A stretch of 64,000 nucleotides of DNA from Rehmannia glutinosa (taxonomy: Eukaryota > Streptophyta > Magnoliopsida > Lamiales > Orobanchaceae): assembly GCA_016081115.2 (NCBI GenBank), contig CM071930.1, positions 39,469,335 to 39,533,334 on the forward strand. Reading direction: 5' to 3'. Position 1 is the first letter of the stretch. Every line of letters starts with the position of its first letter. Both the position numbers and the translations under genes were made by a program. Below are positions 1-10,599 of the stretch, piece by piece. Below the pieces are notes generated by a model. That model had not been told where the DNA came from, did no database searches, and saw only the letters and a list, made by a program, of their open reading frames with translations.

Positions 1-2027
1 CGATGAGTACGTTTGTAGTTATTGAATTTTCAAACTAAAATGCCAGAATTTATGTTATTCTCTGTTTTCGATTTAGAAATTCCAAAACCCTACTTATACA
101 TATCCACAATTCGTGAAATTTTAATATGTTATGTTATCATATGTTTACAATATTTAGTTAAAATTTCATATACCTTTGAGTTGTATTTTAATTTATATGA
201 AATTCGCATTCACGCTTTCCAAATCTTGAATATACTCTGTTTCTGATTTATAAATTCTAGAAACCATGCATAACGACCTTCAAAATTTGTTAAATTTTCA
301 TATTTATGTATTATAATGTTTTCTAATGTGTGGTAAAATATCAGATCATTCTAACTTATATTTATTTAAATATTAATTAGTTTCCAAGATGTTACAGTTT
401 TAGCAATGACAAAAGTTTCAGTTTATAAAATTCCAAACCTAAAGTTAACGAATTTAATATTTTATGATTTTTGGATATGTTACTTTGATGTGTATGTTAT
501 ACGTTGTTAAAGTTTAAAATCATATAGTACTATCTTTATTTAAATATGATTTTTCTCCCTTAGCTATACATGTTTTAATGTTACAGTAATTTCAGTTTCA
601 CAAATTCAAAATCCATAGCTAAATATTTCTAATCTTCCTGAAATATTTATATGATATCTATTTTTGAGTTTATTACCTACTGTAAAAATACAAAATAATT
701 CGAGTATACGATTATGAGAAAATATTATTCGATCCCAACTACGCAGTGATTTTAGTATTGTTCAAACCAACCAAGTTGAACCCTAAACCTTAGGAAAATA
801 CCGTAAGCTTCCACGAAAGTTATTTTAGTGCTTCCGATATCGAGGTTAATACTTAAGTTTTGACTTCTAGGACTAAGATGTATATATATTCATGTTAGGC
901 AACGAGGACGACGAGTTCTGGAGTTCAATAGGGATATTGCATCAAATCATTCTACTATTTTTAAGCAAAGTTTCGAGGTGGAGTTTGTTTTCTAAACTTT
1001 ATTGTACTTGTTAAATGCTTATATTATTTTGCATGAATGTGTAGTACAGTTGCTTAGGCACTATTGAGCCAGGGACTCAAGAGGTCCGGGATCGATGTAT
1101 CCCTCAGGTGGAACCCCTGCAGGCAACTATTGTCTATGTCTACGGTTTTTCAAAAGATCTATGCTATGTCCTATTGGATTGTATTTGCATGCATATGTGA
1201 GATATCTGTGTATTTAGCTTGGACAATTTATACTCCACTGAGCTGTGTCGCTCACCCCACATATATAATTAGATTTTTCAGGTTAAGGAGTCGGCGATGG
1301 TTATTGGCGGTGGATAATGGGTGGCCTATGAAACTACTGGAGTAATGCCTTTTTATTTTTAAATGTTGTTTTCTATTAAATAAGAAATTATTATACGAAT
1401 TATGATTTTCTTATGCAACTGCTAGAGTGATGTCTTTTTCTAAATGTTAATTTTCAAATGAATAAGAAATTGTTAAATAAATTATTATTTTCTAAGTATT
1501 CACCTACGGTACTAGACTCTGTGTGATAATTGATTGGTGTTGAGAACAAACATTCAGTTTCTAGGAAATTTTCGAAATTAGATAATAAATGATGAATTAC
1601 TATGATTTTCTAAGTTTATTTATGTAAATAGACTAAAAGTGACATTTTTTATATAGCTTAGTAAATGTGTGAATTTCTTAGAAATAAACGAATATATGGA
1701 TTTTTTACTCTTTATAATTTGCTTCCGCTGTTGCTAATGAATTTTAAATGAAATATTTACAAGCCTATTTTCTCTTATAAATAAAAGTATGTACGCGATA
1801 TTTTTCAAAGTCTTTCACTGTCAAATGGTCTATTTGAATTATATGTAGATATCAAATCTTATTCAAATTATTTCATGTGACTATTTCCACTGTAATTATT
1901 GTTCTTTTGAAAATTTAATGGCTCGCTATAACGAGTTTTCTTTCTTATGTTAAATAAAAAAAATATTCGGCAAAATAAATGTATGTATATACTTTTTATA
2001 GTCCAAAATTTTGGGGCGTTACACCTA
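1..2027 (+). mobile_element. Ty3-gypsy LTR, 3' part (left-truncated by window)
   Basis: The stretch is AT-rich and has no coding capacity. It ends at GGGGCGTTACA (2017-2027), the usual end of plant chromovirus LTRs, which run from TGTAAC to GTTACA. The motif GTCGCTCACCCC near 1248, followed by a pyrimidine run and TTTCAGGT near 1275, is characteristic of the 3' half of Tekay/Del-type LTRs in plus orientation. No primer-binding site follows, so this is either a 3' LTR or a solo LTR. The small open frames here (22-246, 1064-1345) have no recognisable content. Assignment to Ty3-gypsy is from the end motif and layout, not from a coding domain. Confidence 0.55.
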
Positions 2028-2660
2028 CCAAAGAAACACGTGCAAATAATCAATTGCCAAATTCTTACACTATATTTTCACAATATGACCAGTTTTTAAC
2101 ACATAAAAATACAGTGTAGTACAAAAAAATAGAACAAAACTAATCTAACGTATTAAAGAAAATCACAGAAAAATCAGTAAGGAGGAGGAAAAATACCCTC
2201 AAATTATTTATGACTCTGAATATTCAATTTAACAAAGGCCATGAAAAATCCAACTTATTAACTTTTAAAATACAAAAAGTGAAAGAAAAAAAACGTATAC
2301 GGGGGGAAACTCTGGGAACTAGGGTTTTACCAGTGGAGGCGCTGTGAACGATGAGCAGAGGCGCCGCCGGTGTCTCTGGAACACCGCGATGGTCTCGGGC
2401 AGTCGGATTAATCTTCTTGTTCGATCGAGAAAATTGTTCGGTGGAGAAGAGTATTTGAGAAATACGTGTTTTAGAGAGGAACTGTACGTATTTCTTGAAC
2501 CTGGTTAATTATTTGTTAATTAATCCCATGATTTATTTGTAATTTGTATTAATTAAATCAATGAGGAAACGTTTTCTTAGATTTTTTTGACTAAAAAACG
2601 TGTGTTAAGTTGTTTTTGAAACCAAAAATGGAATTGCATTTTCAATTCATTTAAAAAAAA
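2028..2660. other. Non-coding stretch, probably interior of a truncated CACTA element
   Basis: No gene is visible. It contains a poly-purine patch near 2285-2310 and a short GC-rich island (2330-2420) around a non-extendable ATG. It lies between an LTR end and the subterminal repeats of a CACTA terminus, so it is probably the inside of that element; the opposite terminus was not found. Confidence 0.35.
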
Positions 2661-2944
2661 AAGAATTTTCCAAAAATCAACATCGGTTACCAAAAACGTT
2701 GTCTAATGCCTGACGTTAAATGATAAATAGACATCATTCAAGAAAACCGTCGTAGAGATCGATGTCTATTCAATAATAGACATCGTTTAGGACATCGGTA
2801 CAACCAAAGCGATGTCTATGAGCGGAAATCTACGATAATAGACATCGGTTTTGTGGAAAATGGATGTTAAAACACATTAGACAACAGAACAACGAGGAAA
2901 ATGATGTCGTTTAGGTGATGTCTATTCGTATTTTTCTTGTAGTG
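2660..2944. mobile_element. CACTA transposon terminus with subterminal repeats
   Basis: Read on the minus strand, the sequence starts CACTACAAGAAAAATACG at 2944, a classic CACTA end. Inside it lie many copies of GACATCGGTT/ATAGACATCG-like units in both orientations (for example 2728-2735, 2760-2767, 2776-2785, 2842-2852). Such clustered subterminal motifs are where CACTA transposase binds. Only one terminus is present in the window, so the element is truncated or its other end has diverged. Confidence 0.7.
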
Positions 2945-3069
2945 AGCCAAAAAAGAGGCCAAAGTGTTTTATAAAACCCAAATAAAATAAAGTCATTATA
3001 AAATCTAGAAAAATCTAATAAAATAATTGAATATTATTATTACTCAATTAAATAAATTCGGGTCGTTAC
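2945..3069. mobile_element. Short Ty3-gypsy LTR remnant ending GGGTCGTTACA
   Basis: About 125 AT-rich bases end in TTCGGGTCGTTACA at 3069, matching the TGTAAC/GTTACA edges of chromovirus LTRs. The CACTA terminus abuts it on the left and LINE ORF1 sequence on the right. Because both LTR edges are mirror images, orientation cannot be fixed. It suggests an LTR that landed in the LINE and was later cut by the CACTA insertion. Confidence 0.45.
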
Positions 3070-4920
3070 ATGGTTTCTCTAAGTGATACTGAACAGAGTG
3101 AGGCTATTTCTGAATATCAGAAAAATTAGGCAGATTGGGAGCAGTCGATTCAACAAAAGTAGTAACCGGAGTAGAAATGGGGTTCGAGTTATAGTCCTCA
3201 TCTGCTAAAGCAGCAAAGGAGTTACCCAAAGCTACCCCATGGGACGTAGGGGCAGGGGCGATGGGTACAATTGCAAGAGGGAGGGAAACATCACCCCCTC
3301 CAGAGGAGAACGCGTCATCTATTGAGTTAACAACAACCTTACCTTTATCATTTGAAGGATTCACCAGACAATATTCTTTACGAACACGAGAACGACCCCT
3401 AGGAACAGAAGTTGGACGTTTAGGATCAACTTGGGCCTTAGCCTGGACCAAATTTGGATTTTGACGACAAGATGCCCGCGAGTGACCTATGATATTACAC
3501 TGCAAACAAAAGTCTGAAAGTTTTTCATAACTCAACGAAACAAACGAGTAGTACTCGCTTAATCATAACATAAGAACATGAACAAAATGGCCTAGAGAGC
3601 CAGTAAGGGACTTAGTATCAATTTGAATTGGGTTACCCACAACATTGGCTATGCCCTTAATAACACTAGGTTCCCAGTACTCGAAACTTAATTCAAACAT
3701 CCTTACCCAGACACTAGCAATCAAAGTGTTAACTTTATATGGGTTGAAATTCGGAACCCATGGAGACAAACGAATCGACCAAGGATTAATTTGCCAGGAA
3801 CAACGTGAAGCAGCCCAGGTATGGTCCATATCCGAGGAAAATTTAATACAGAAATACCCCTCTGCCAATGGTATTAACTTCCAATCCCCTTGAATTTTCC
3901 ATAGTTTCATAAGATGATTATGAAGTGGCATCAAAGTCCATGGTTTACTACACTTGCCAAGAATCACTTGACCAATCAAATCATAAGAAAATTCCATGTT
4001 CACCCTTTTTAACAGGTTCAGAGATAGAATTAATGTAACCATTAATCACATTGATGTATGATTGATTTTTACCTGAATATGACGTACCTGGGATGGAGTT
4101 ATTAGGGGTTGAAATAGCTGGAACATAAATACATGTAATATTGGTTTCATTATTATGAATAGCTCCTCTGAAATTGATGCTGTGAGTAGGAGTTGCCAAA
4201 GCTGAGTTGATGAAGTCGAGATTGGGGATCACCACTTTAAGACCACTTTGAAGAAGCTGAGCCCAGGGGCCATCACCCTCCTGGGGAGGGGCACAAGGCA
4301 ACGGCTGCCTTGCCACTGGTCCCCCAAAAGAAGCCACGTGGGGGCTGGACCCCCCATATCATTGTGCAGTATACTGCACATGGGGTGGCACTGCAAGGGA
4401 CACGCCACCCCCTAAACCGTGGAGGATGAAGCCGCTGCAAGGAGGACGCCATCCCCTGAACCGTGGATAAAGAAGGTGTATGAGGTGGAAGGTTAGAAGA
4501 CTCCGGGACCAATCCCAAAAGTTGCAGCCCACGTCCATCGTCATTGGGTGAAGGTGTTGTGCATGGGGCTTGAAATTCGACGGGAGAGGGTAACACGGAT
4601 GAACATATGGAGGAGTCGACTCAAGTCTTCCATTAACATCCAAATCAATGAAGCCAGGAGAAACTAGGGTTTTATCAGAAACCCTATAAGATGAAGTATT
4701 TTTTGGAGTGATGATCGGAGAAGTGACCCCGATCGGATAATTAACCATACTCAAAGAATGTGAAAGCATCGATGGTTGAATACCACCGGCAGGAGGGCAT
4801 TCCATGTCCGACGTACAAGCAGCAAAGGGACTGGACATACGAGAACTTGGAGGTTGCATGTCAAAATAAAGGCCATGAAAAGGTAACTCCACCATGGAGC
4901 CACAGGAAAAACGTGAGCGG
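3070..4920 (-). pseudogene. LINE (L1-type) ORF1 remnant: DUF4283 plus CCHC zinc knuckle
   Basis: Minus-strand frames read in order. An N-terminal Pro/Ser-rich part starts near Met 4895 and is frameshifted near 4596 and 4337. A DUF4283-like RNA-binding module follows at 4042-3563 (motifs LSPWVPNFNP and YWEPSVIKGIA). A CCHC_4 knuckle in the 3535-3104 frame contains FCLQCNIIGHSRASC. In plant L1 elements ORF1 binds element RNA and precedes the endonuclease/RT ORF. Here everything downstream of ORF1 is missing at 3070, where an LTR edge begins. The same family is seen at 44440-54330. A GC-rich low-complexity insert (4260-4460) lies inside the N-terminal part, as in the other copy. Confidence 0.8.
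4364..4379. repeat. 16-bp perfect palindrome in LINE ORF1
   Basis: GTGCAGTATACTGCAC is its own reverse complement. Flanking CCCCAT (left) and ATGGGG (right) extend a possible cruciform or hairpin. It sits in the GC-rich low-complexity part of ORF1. Confidence 0.6.
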
Positions 4921-5690
4921 AAAACCTAGGCTGGTTTAGATCTTTTTCTTAAGTAAAATTGAAAAATATATAAGAAAAGAAAAGAGGAGTTCTGATCACA
5001 AGCCAATCAGGTAGCGCAATATTCGGGGCCTCGTTAAAACCTAATAAGGTAAAACCCACCCTTGTGGGGAAAACTCTTAGTAGGAAAAAAAAGTACCCGG
5101 ACGAGAATGGAAAAAGTACCATAAAAAAATCATAACTAAAATCACAGAATGAAAACTATCTAACAAATCTATACTGTGCTCGTCCAACATAGTCATCCGT
5201 GAGCAAAGAGATAATGTCCTGCGGAGGGGCATCCCACCAACTAGAGACTCCTGAATACTTACTGAGCTAATCCGCCACGCGATATCCTTGTTAGTAAATA
5301 TGAAAAATTGTAAAGTTCATCTGAGAAATAAGAAATATAGAGTATTTCCACTGTCTAAGAAGACGCCAAGGAATGGAGCCTCCTAAGATCAAAAAAGATC
5401 CACCACGTATGTCGAGTGCGATTCAACCCAAAGATTCGCCCAACCCTTATGAAAAGCATAATGGATCGCACACATCACCGCAACTAATTCAACCTCAAAT
5501 GCATAGCCCATGCCACGTTGCTCGACAAAACATCCTCGAAAGAAACCTCTAGCCGTGCGAAAAACTCCTGCTGACGTACTACGTCTTGGGGACCTAGTTG
5601 CACTACCATCTGTATTGACTTTGATCCAACCCAGAAGGGGCAAATGCAAAGAAACTGGTATAATACGAGGAGCCTTCTAAACATCCCAGA
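4921..5690 (-). pseudogene. 5'-truncated LINE: 3' end with RNase H domain
   Basis: The minus frame 5649-5389 carries the RNase H start motif WIKVNTDGSA and later residues typical of the RNase HI domain at the end of plant L1 ORF2 (AFEVELVAVMCAIHYA). Downstream, 5030-5110 resembles plant L1 3' UTR sequence (reverse complement of CCTCGTTAAAACCT and related short motifs). The endonuclease and RT domains are absent, the usual 5' truncation of LINE insertions. It abuts the start of the older LINE ORF1 on the left and pararetroviral sequence on the right. Confidence 0.75.
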
Positions 5691-5699
5691 ACATTCAAT

Positions 5700-6515
5700 C
5701 AGTGTAGGCAAAGTAAATACAGAGAATGAAGATGTGAATGCTACCAAGGCCACTCATCCTGGAATGACTCCAGAAGAGCTGAACCTTGCAAGGCAAGAAT
5801 GAAACCAACTATTAGCACTTGGACTCATTGAGCCCACAAAGTCCAATTGGGCTTGCCTTGCATTCTACGTCAACAAAAAAGCATAACAGGTACGAGGGAA
5901 AAAGAGGCTTGTTATTGATTACAAAACTCTTAACCATTTCCTCATTTATGATAGGTTTCCTTTACCTAAAACTCATATGTTTTTTCCCAACTCTCTAAAG
6001 CCCAAATCTTTTCAAAGTTTGATTTAAAGTCAGTGTTTCAGCAATTGGGAATTGTCCCAGAGGATAGATATAAAACTGTTTTTTGCCTTCCTACAACCCA
6101 ATACCAATGGATAGTCATGCCATCTGGTTTGAAGGTTGCACCCTCCTTATTCCAAAAAGCAATGACCCAACTTTTCAAACCTATCCTACATACCACCCTA
6201 ATCTACATTGATGACATCCTACAGTTCTCATCAAACAAACAAAATTATGAGGCTTTGCTATACCAAATGTTGGATCTTGTTCATTCACATGGTATCATGC
6301 TATCTGAAAAGAAGAGCTCTATCGGTCAAACAAATATTGAGTTTTTGGAAATGAGAATAATCAATGGAAAGTATCAGCCAGGTCCACACATTGCTCAGGA
6401 ATTGCTGAAGTTTCCGGAAGAAAACTTGTCAATCAAAGAGATTCAACAATTCCTCATAATTGTTATCTCAGAGATTTCACTCAGGATTTCTCAAGATACA
6501 CTAGCCATCTTTTAA
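5700..6515 (+). pseudogene. Endogenous pararetrovirus (Caulimoviridae) reverse transcriptase, broken
   Basis: The plus-strand frame family encodes the RT palm and fingers of a caulimovirid polyprotein. The YIDD catalytic motif is in the 6033-6515 frame (about residues 57-60), preceded by an MPSGLKVAP motif. The upstream part (about 5755-6030) has the corresponding finger region but contains in-frame stops (for example near 5800 and 5885) and a frameshift before 6033. Movement protein, coat protein and protease regions are missing to the left, where LINE sequence begins. The host of the original virus cannot be told. The copy cannot make a full polyprotein as it stands. Confidence 0.85.
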
Positions 6516-7030
6516 AGATGCTCAAGAAGAATTCTCCACCATGGGGATCATCCTAGACCAGAGCAGTTCACCAACTTAAACAAGTACAAGACAAATGATT
6601 CTCCAGACTGATGCTAGTGATGAATATTGGGGGTTGTTTTGCTTGAAAAAGAAGATGGGAAAATCTTTTGTTGTGGACATGCAAGTTCACAATTCAAAGA
6701 TTCTGAGAAGCATTATCATGCTATCTACAAACAAATCCTTACTGTGAAGAGTGGGTCAAAAAGTATAAATTTCATCTTATTGGTTACCATTTTATAATCC
6801 AGATGGATAATACATCATTTCCAGCAATTATGGAGCTCAAGAACAAGGGTGTTCCAGAGAAACAATTGTTGAGACTTAAATATTTGGTTTCCCAAGTATG
6901 AGTTCACAATTCAACATATCAAAGGAAATCACAATCTTGTTCCATATTATCTGTCCAGATCACAGCCATTACAACTAGTATCATCAAAGTATTTTTCTAG
7001 TTATATTAATGGCATATCCTGAAGGCCAAT
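6516..7030 (+). pseudogene. Endogenous pararetrovirus RNase H domain, broken
   Basis: Directly after the RT frame, the plus strand shows an RNase H start (TDAS motif near 6609) and matching downstream segments spread over several frames to about 7000. Multiple small deletions and stops interrupt it. Order RT then RNase H is the normal one in Caulimoviridae. It ends just before a C-rich tract and the next ORF. Confidence 0.7.
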
Positions 7031-7049
7031 TCCCCCCTCCCCCTCCCCC
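7031..7049 (+). repeat. C-rich tract immediately before an ORF start
   Basis: Three runs of five to six C separated by single T bases (7032-7049) end directly at the ATG at 7050. On the minus strand this is a G-rich tract with quadruplex-like spacing. It separates the RNase H remnant from the second viral ORF. Confidence 0.5.
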
Positions 7050-7823
7050 ATGAAAACACCTTTCAAGGACCTAAGTGATTTACAAAATTATGTAAATCAC
7101 TTAGCTAAATTTGTTGTTCAAGTTAATCTCCCTTTCAAGAGGGCATGTTTTAATCCAGATAAACTTTTCTATGGGATCCTTACCATTCCCACTACTACTC
7201 CTATTCCAAAAGATGGCTTATGGCATTTGTGGTGTCTTTCCACCCTTTACTATCATGCAGCGGAAATGCCCTTTAGAAGTATATTAACATTCCTCCAAAA
7301 TCCAGTCAACCAATCGTCCAATCTTTGGACTTTTCTTGAATGGTATAACAAGATTCTAAATTGGAAGAAAAATGTTACAGGCATAAGTAGATCAGAACAA
7401 AGATGTTCCGGATTTATATATTGTCATGGTCTTCCACCAATATTTCAAAATGGGAAAAGGGTACCGGTTTATACCAATATTTTACATTTCAAATGGAAGG
7501 TTTTATCAGGAATAATCACCAACCAGCAGCATGAGGTTAATGAATTATGCATGCATCTCCTGGTTGTAAACAAGCTTCTAACAAACCCACCTAAACCGGA
7601 GCCTACATATACACCACTCGTGGTAGATCCATCTGTTGACGAACTAGAGTCGAGTCATCAACCAAAAAATAATCAAGAAGGTGACACAGATAATAAGATG
7701 TTTGAGCTAAATTCCCAAGACCCGTGGCTTGTTGAAGATGAAGACATTGACTGGGACGACTTTGGATTGTTTTGGATAGAACCCTGGTCAAAGGAATACT
7801 ATGACTACAACAACAATCCATAA
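7050..7823 (+). CDS. Pararetroviral second ORF, 257 aa, function unknown
   Basis: An uninterrupted 257-codon frame runs from ATG 7050 to TAA 7821-7823, downstream of the RT/RNase H remnant on the same strand. I do not recognise a catalytic motif. The N-terminal two thirds are mixed, Trp/Tyr-rich and mildly basic; the last 60 or so residues are strongly acidic (many D/E around residues 200-245) and end in an Asn/Tyr-rich tail. Some endogenous caulimovirids (for example florendoviruses) carry an extra ORF after the polyprotein, and position fits that layout. Its intactness beside a ruined polyprotein is notable but may be chance. Function is not assigned. Confidence 0.6.
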   Translation: MKTPFKDLSDLQNYVNHLAKFVVQVNLPFKRACFNPDKLFYGILTIPTTTPIPKDGLWHLWCLSTLYYHAAEMPFRSILTFLQNPVNQSSNLWTFLEWYNKILNWKKNVTGISRSEQRCSGFIYCHGLPPIFQNGKRVPVYTNILHFKWKVLSGIITNQQHEVNELCMHLLVVNKLLTNPPKPEPTYTPLVVDPSVDELESSHQPKNNQEGDTDNKMFELNSQDPWLVEDEDIDWDDFGLFWIEPWSKEYYDYNNNP

Positions 7824-7849
7824 TGAAAGGATGATGTCAGCACTGTATA

Positions 7850-8250
7850 GGTGTCCCTATAATGGACACGTGTCGACTAGTAACAATAAGTGTCCTTTTA
7901 GTTGACACATGTCAGATTATGGTTGTAATGTCTTTTTTTTAAACACGTGTCAGTTTCTTATCCTTGTAATGTAACATGTGTCAGTTTGTTGTTGTAAATG
8001 TCCTTTTGGGGGACATATGCCAGTTTGGTGTTGTAAGTGTCCTTCGAAGGGGCACGTGTCAGCTAGTTGATGTAAGTGTCCTTTTAGTGGACACGTGTCA
8101 GCTTTCTATTTAAGGTGTCCATACAGGTAACATGTGTACCTAATATGTGTCTTGTTGGTGGACACATGTCTAATTCTCATGAAGAAGGTCTAAGAAGGCA
8201 ACACGTGTCTAGGAGAGGTGTCTTGTAAGAAAGACACGTGTCACTTCCTT
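7850..8250 (+). promoter_or_regulatory. G-box (CACGTG) array in the pararetroviral promoter region
   Basis: Six perfect CACGTG hexamers occur at 7867, 7944, 8053, 8092, 8202 and 8235. Diverged copies (ACATGTC, CATGTG, CATATG) lie between them, all embedded in a repeating unit of the kind GTGTCCTTTTAGTGGACACGTGTCAG spaced roughly 35-55 bp. CACGTG is the core site for plant bZIP and bHLH transcription factors. The array lies just upstream of a TATA box (8257) and a poly(A) signal (8315), where pararetroviruses have their genomic RNA promoter. Regulation by any specific factor is inference. Confidence 0.75.
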
Positions 8251-8256
8251 AGTTTG

Positions 8257-8263
8257 TATATGA
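8257..8263 (+). promoter_or_regulatory. TATA box of the pararetroviral promoter
   Basis: TATATGAGG occurs just after the last G-box, in a context like caulimovirus TATA boxes (TATATAAGG). Transcription would start about 30 bases further right, before the AATAAA signal. Confidence 0.55.
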
Positions 8264-8314
8264 GGCCTATTTACGGACCTCTTTAGTTGTATGGAAAACT
8301 CAGACGGAAATCAA

Positions 8315-8320
8315 AATAAA
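8315..8320 (+). terminator. Poly(A) signal AATAAA of the pararetrovirus
   Basis: AATAAA lies about 55 bases after the TATA box. Pararetroviruses have the poly(A) signal shortly after the transcription start, so that a terminally redundant RNA is made. Position fits that arrangement. Confidence 0.5.
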
Positions 8321-8571
8321 ATTTTCCTTTTACAAAATATGAGTTTCTAAATCTCTTTTATGCCTCTTCAAAAGCCTCTTAGCTGATCTGCAATTAGCTT
8401 TCAAATTCTTCGATCTTCTTCATGAAGTATGCTCTGTACTTGCCTCTTTGAGGATCCTGTACATCAGAACCATGATTGAAGTACCTGGCATTATATTAAT
8501 AGGCACGATCCCCTAAATCCATATGACAGTTAGAATTCTTTGAAGTTTTGAATTAATGACCTATCTATGAG
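8321..8571. other. Non-coding tail of the pararetrovirus or host flank
   Basis: No gene and no clear primer-binding site is visible. Ends at the GAG target duplication of the next CACTA element. Confidence 0.4.
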
Positions 8572-8589
8572 CACTACAAGAAATCCAGT

Positions 8590-9005
8590 CAAAGACATCA
8601 GTTTTTAGCCAATGTCTATGTAAAAATCAACCGATGTCGTAATCGATGATGTTAAAAGTATACCTCTTCAACATCGGTTTTAAGGATACAAAAAGCGATG
8701 TTGTTATGTAACAAAGACATCGTTTTTTAACCGATGTTGTTAACTTGCGATTTGCTAGCTTTTTATGAAGTGTTATCAGGTTTTGACCGATGTTGTTGAC
8801 TTCTTTGAGATCGCTGGAGAACCGATGTTATAAATGATTTAACATCGGTCTGTAACTGATTTTGTTCTTACAAAAATGATGTTATTGTATTGGGTTCAAC
8901 ATCAATGTTGTTATAGACCGATGTGTTAAATCTTTTAGAAATCGGCCGTAAACCGATGTGTTAAATCTTTTAGAAATCGGCCATAAACCGATGTTGAATA
9001 GCTAA
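8590..9005. repeat. Left subterminal repeats of CACTA 1
   Basis: About a dozen copies of ACATCGGTT and AACCGATGTT-type units in both orientations, for example 8672-8680, 8740-8748, 8842-8850 and 8986-8994. A 38-bp segment is duplicated in tandem near 8918-8995. Confidence 0.75.
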
Positions 9006-9009
9006 ACAA

Positions 9010-9700
9010 GAATTATTTTTTAATTTAAAAACAATTGCCCACCATTTTATTGAAATGGTTTTGCATCAACAATCATCTCCCTCACAATGGGAGAAACAAC
9101 CATCACACGACTAGAGCAAGTATATAACAACCATCAACAAGTCCAAACAACGCATACTAAACTACACAATTTCAAAAGTGTCAATATACCAATTAACATC
9201 AAGTCCTAATAAGCACATGATCAATACATACACTACACACATAAATATAACAATTTCAAAATTGTATAATAATATCCAGTTTCCCAATATTTTAAAGAAG
9301 ACATCAAAAGACTCCAAATTCGCTAACTTCTCCGCCTTCATGCAAAAACTAGATGAGCTGAATCATCCAGGAGTACAAAAAGTACAACTAACAACTATTA
9401 CTTCTGATCACCTGCACAATACAATTAAAAGATTATAACTCAAAAGCAGAAAGTAATTCAAATTTTAAAGACATGCATAATAAAATACCCGAAATAAATC
9501 TATCTAACAATTTTAAGTATTCAATAATATTAGAGGAAATACTGACCAAGTGATATTGTCAGGTGAACAAAACAGGTGGATATTAGAGTACTCACCATTT
9601 GATTGCTATGAACAAAACAGGTGGATATTGTCAATAAAAACCAAGTGATAGATCATCTAAAGCTATTTGAAACATGCAATACGAAAGTGAGGTTTCTATT
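9010..9700. other. CACTA 1 interior, non-coding
   Basis: AT-rich sequence with no recognised coding similarity. A small plus frame (9178-9438) is unsupported. By position it could be the 3' untranslated part of the minus-strand protease gene. A short GAACAAAACAGGTGGATATT segment is repeated (about 9566 and 9613). Confidence 0.4.
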
Positions 9701-9719
9701 ACCAATGATCGTAGCGAAG

Positions 9720-10240
9720 ACTTGTCAATGGTTGTAATTTTCTGAAATATTATGTCTCTCATGAACCGCATGACATAAAAGCCACATTGCTTCTCATCCG
9801 GTTGTCGAGGTGCCTATGTTAAAAAGTATTTGATAATTACTAATCCAAATACAAGCAATACAAATGCTAATTATAATATCTATGACATACCTTGACAATT
9901 TCCCATAGACGAAGTTTCTTTCCTCTCCGTCCTTCTCCGAATTAAACAACGTGAATGCCCTGCATACAAACTATATATGATAGAAAGAAAACAAATACTA
10001 TTCGCTTTGGAAATTCTGAAATACTATAAAGAACTTACATATTGATAACATATTTCGAATCAGGATCACGCATCCGATGACAAAGTGGATCCATGTAAGC
10101 AACGACATCATTGTAAGGGTCTATCAACGTCAGAATCCAATGTTCACTATGAACAACACATATATCAGTTTGTCTACCTTCGATCATTTGTGACCAACAC
10201 ATAATTATTAAAAGCATTGTGAAAAAGGGGAGTATCACTG
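9720..10240 (-). pseudogene. Ulp1/C48-like peptidase C-terminal exons of a CACTA-type ORF
   Basis: Three minus-strand exons read in order. Exon 1 (10238 to about 10036) contains HWILTLIDPYNDVVAYMDPL, carrying the catalytic His and the Asp region of C48 peptidases. Exon 2 (9961-9891) contains FNSEKDGEERNFVYGKL, and exon 3 (9813 to about 9720) contains QPDEKQCGFYVMRFMRDI with the catalytic Gln-x5-Cys block. GT/AG borders are visible around exons 2 and 3. In plants, Ulp1-like domains of this type are commonly fused to transposon proteins rather than being true SUMO proteases. The N-terminal part of the protein is absent. Whether it is expressed is unknown. Confidence 0.75.
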
Positions 10241-10580
10241 ATCTACATTTTCCTACAATCCATGCAAAGTAATATTAATTCAGGAAAGAAAGAAAAGGAA
10301 AACTTACTAAAACAATTGGATACATCATCACCTAAAAATTGCTAAAAATAACAGCGTTTTGTATCAAAAGATTTTTACAACCAAAACTCATCACTAAGCA
10401 CACCACGGGGTGGGGCGGGGCGGGTACCCGATAGGCCGGGTCATTTTGCCATCCTTACACGCAATAGCACATGTATTACTGATTTTTAGCACTACATTTT
10501 TTCTGGCCCCTATTAATTTGTATTGGTCATTTCTGATTATCACTAAATTTAATGCTTTGGTGGAGATTTTAGCTTAATTG
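10241..10580. other. CACTA 1 interior, non-coding, with a GC-rich hAT-like scrap
   Basis: At 10403-10452 a GGGGCGGGGCGGGTACCCG patch followed by ATTTTGCCATCCTTA looks like one terminus of a hAT-type MITE (compare the element at 12583). No partner terminus was identified. The rest is AT-rich with no gene. Confidence 0.4.
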
Positions 10581-10599
10581 CTACAAAAATAGACAGAGA

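Noticed and set aside
2101..2135. Possible missing left end of the CACTA element ending at 2944 (TAGTACAAAAAAATAG)
   Set aside because: Too many mismatches to CACTACAAGAAAAATACG and no matching 3-bp duplication.
10035..10238. Genuine host SUMO protease
   Set aside because: Only the C-terminal peptidase exons are present inside CACTA ends; such domains are common in plant transposon proteins.
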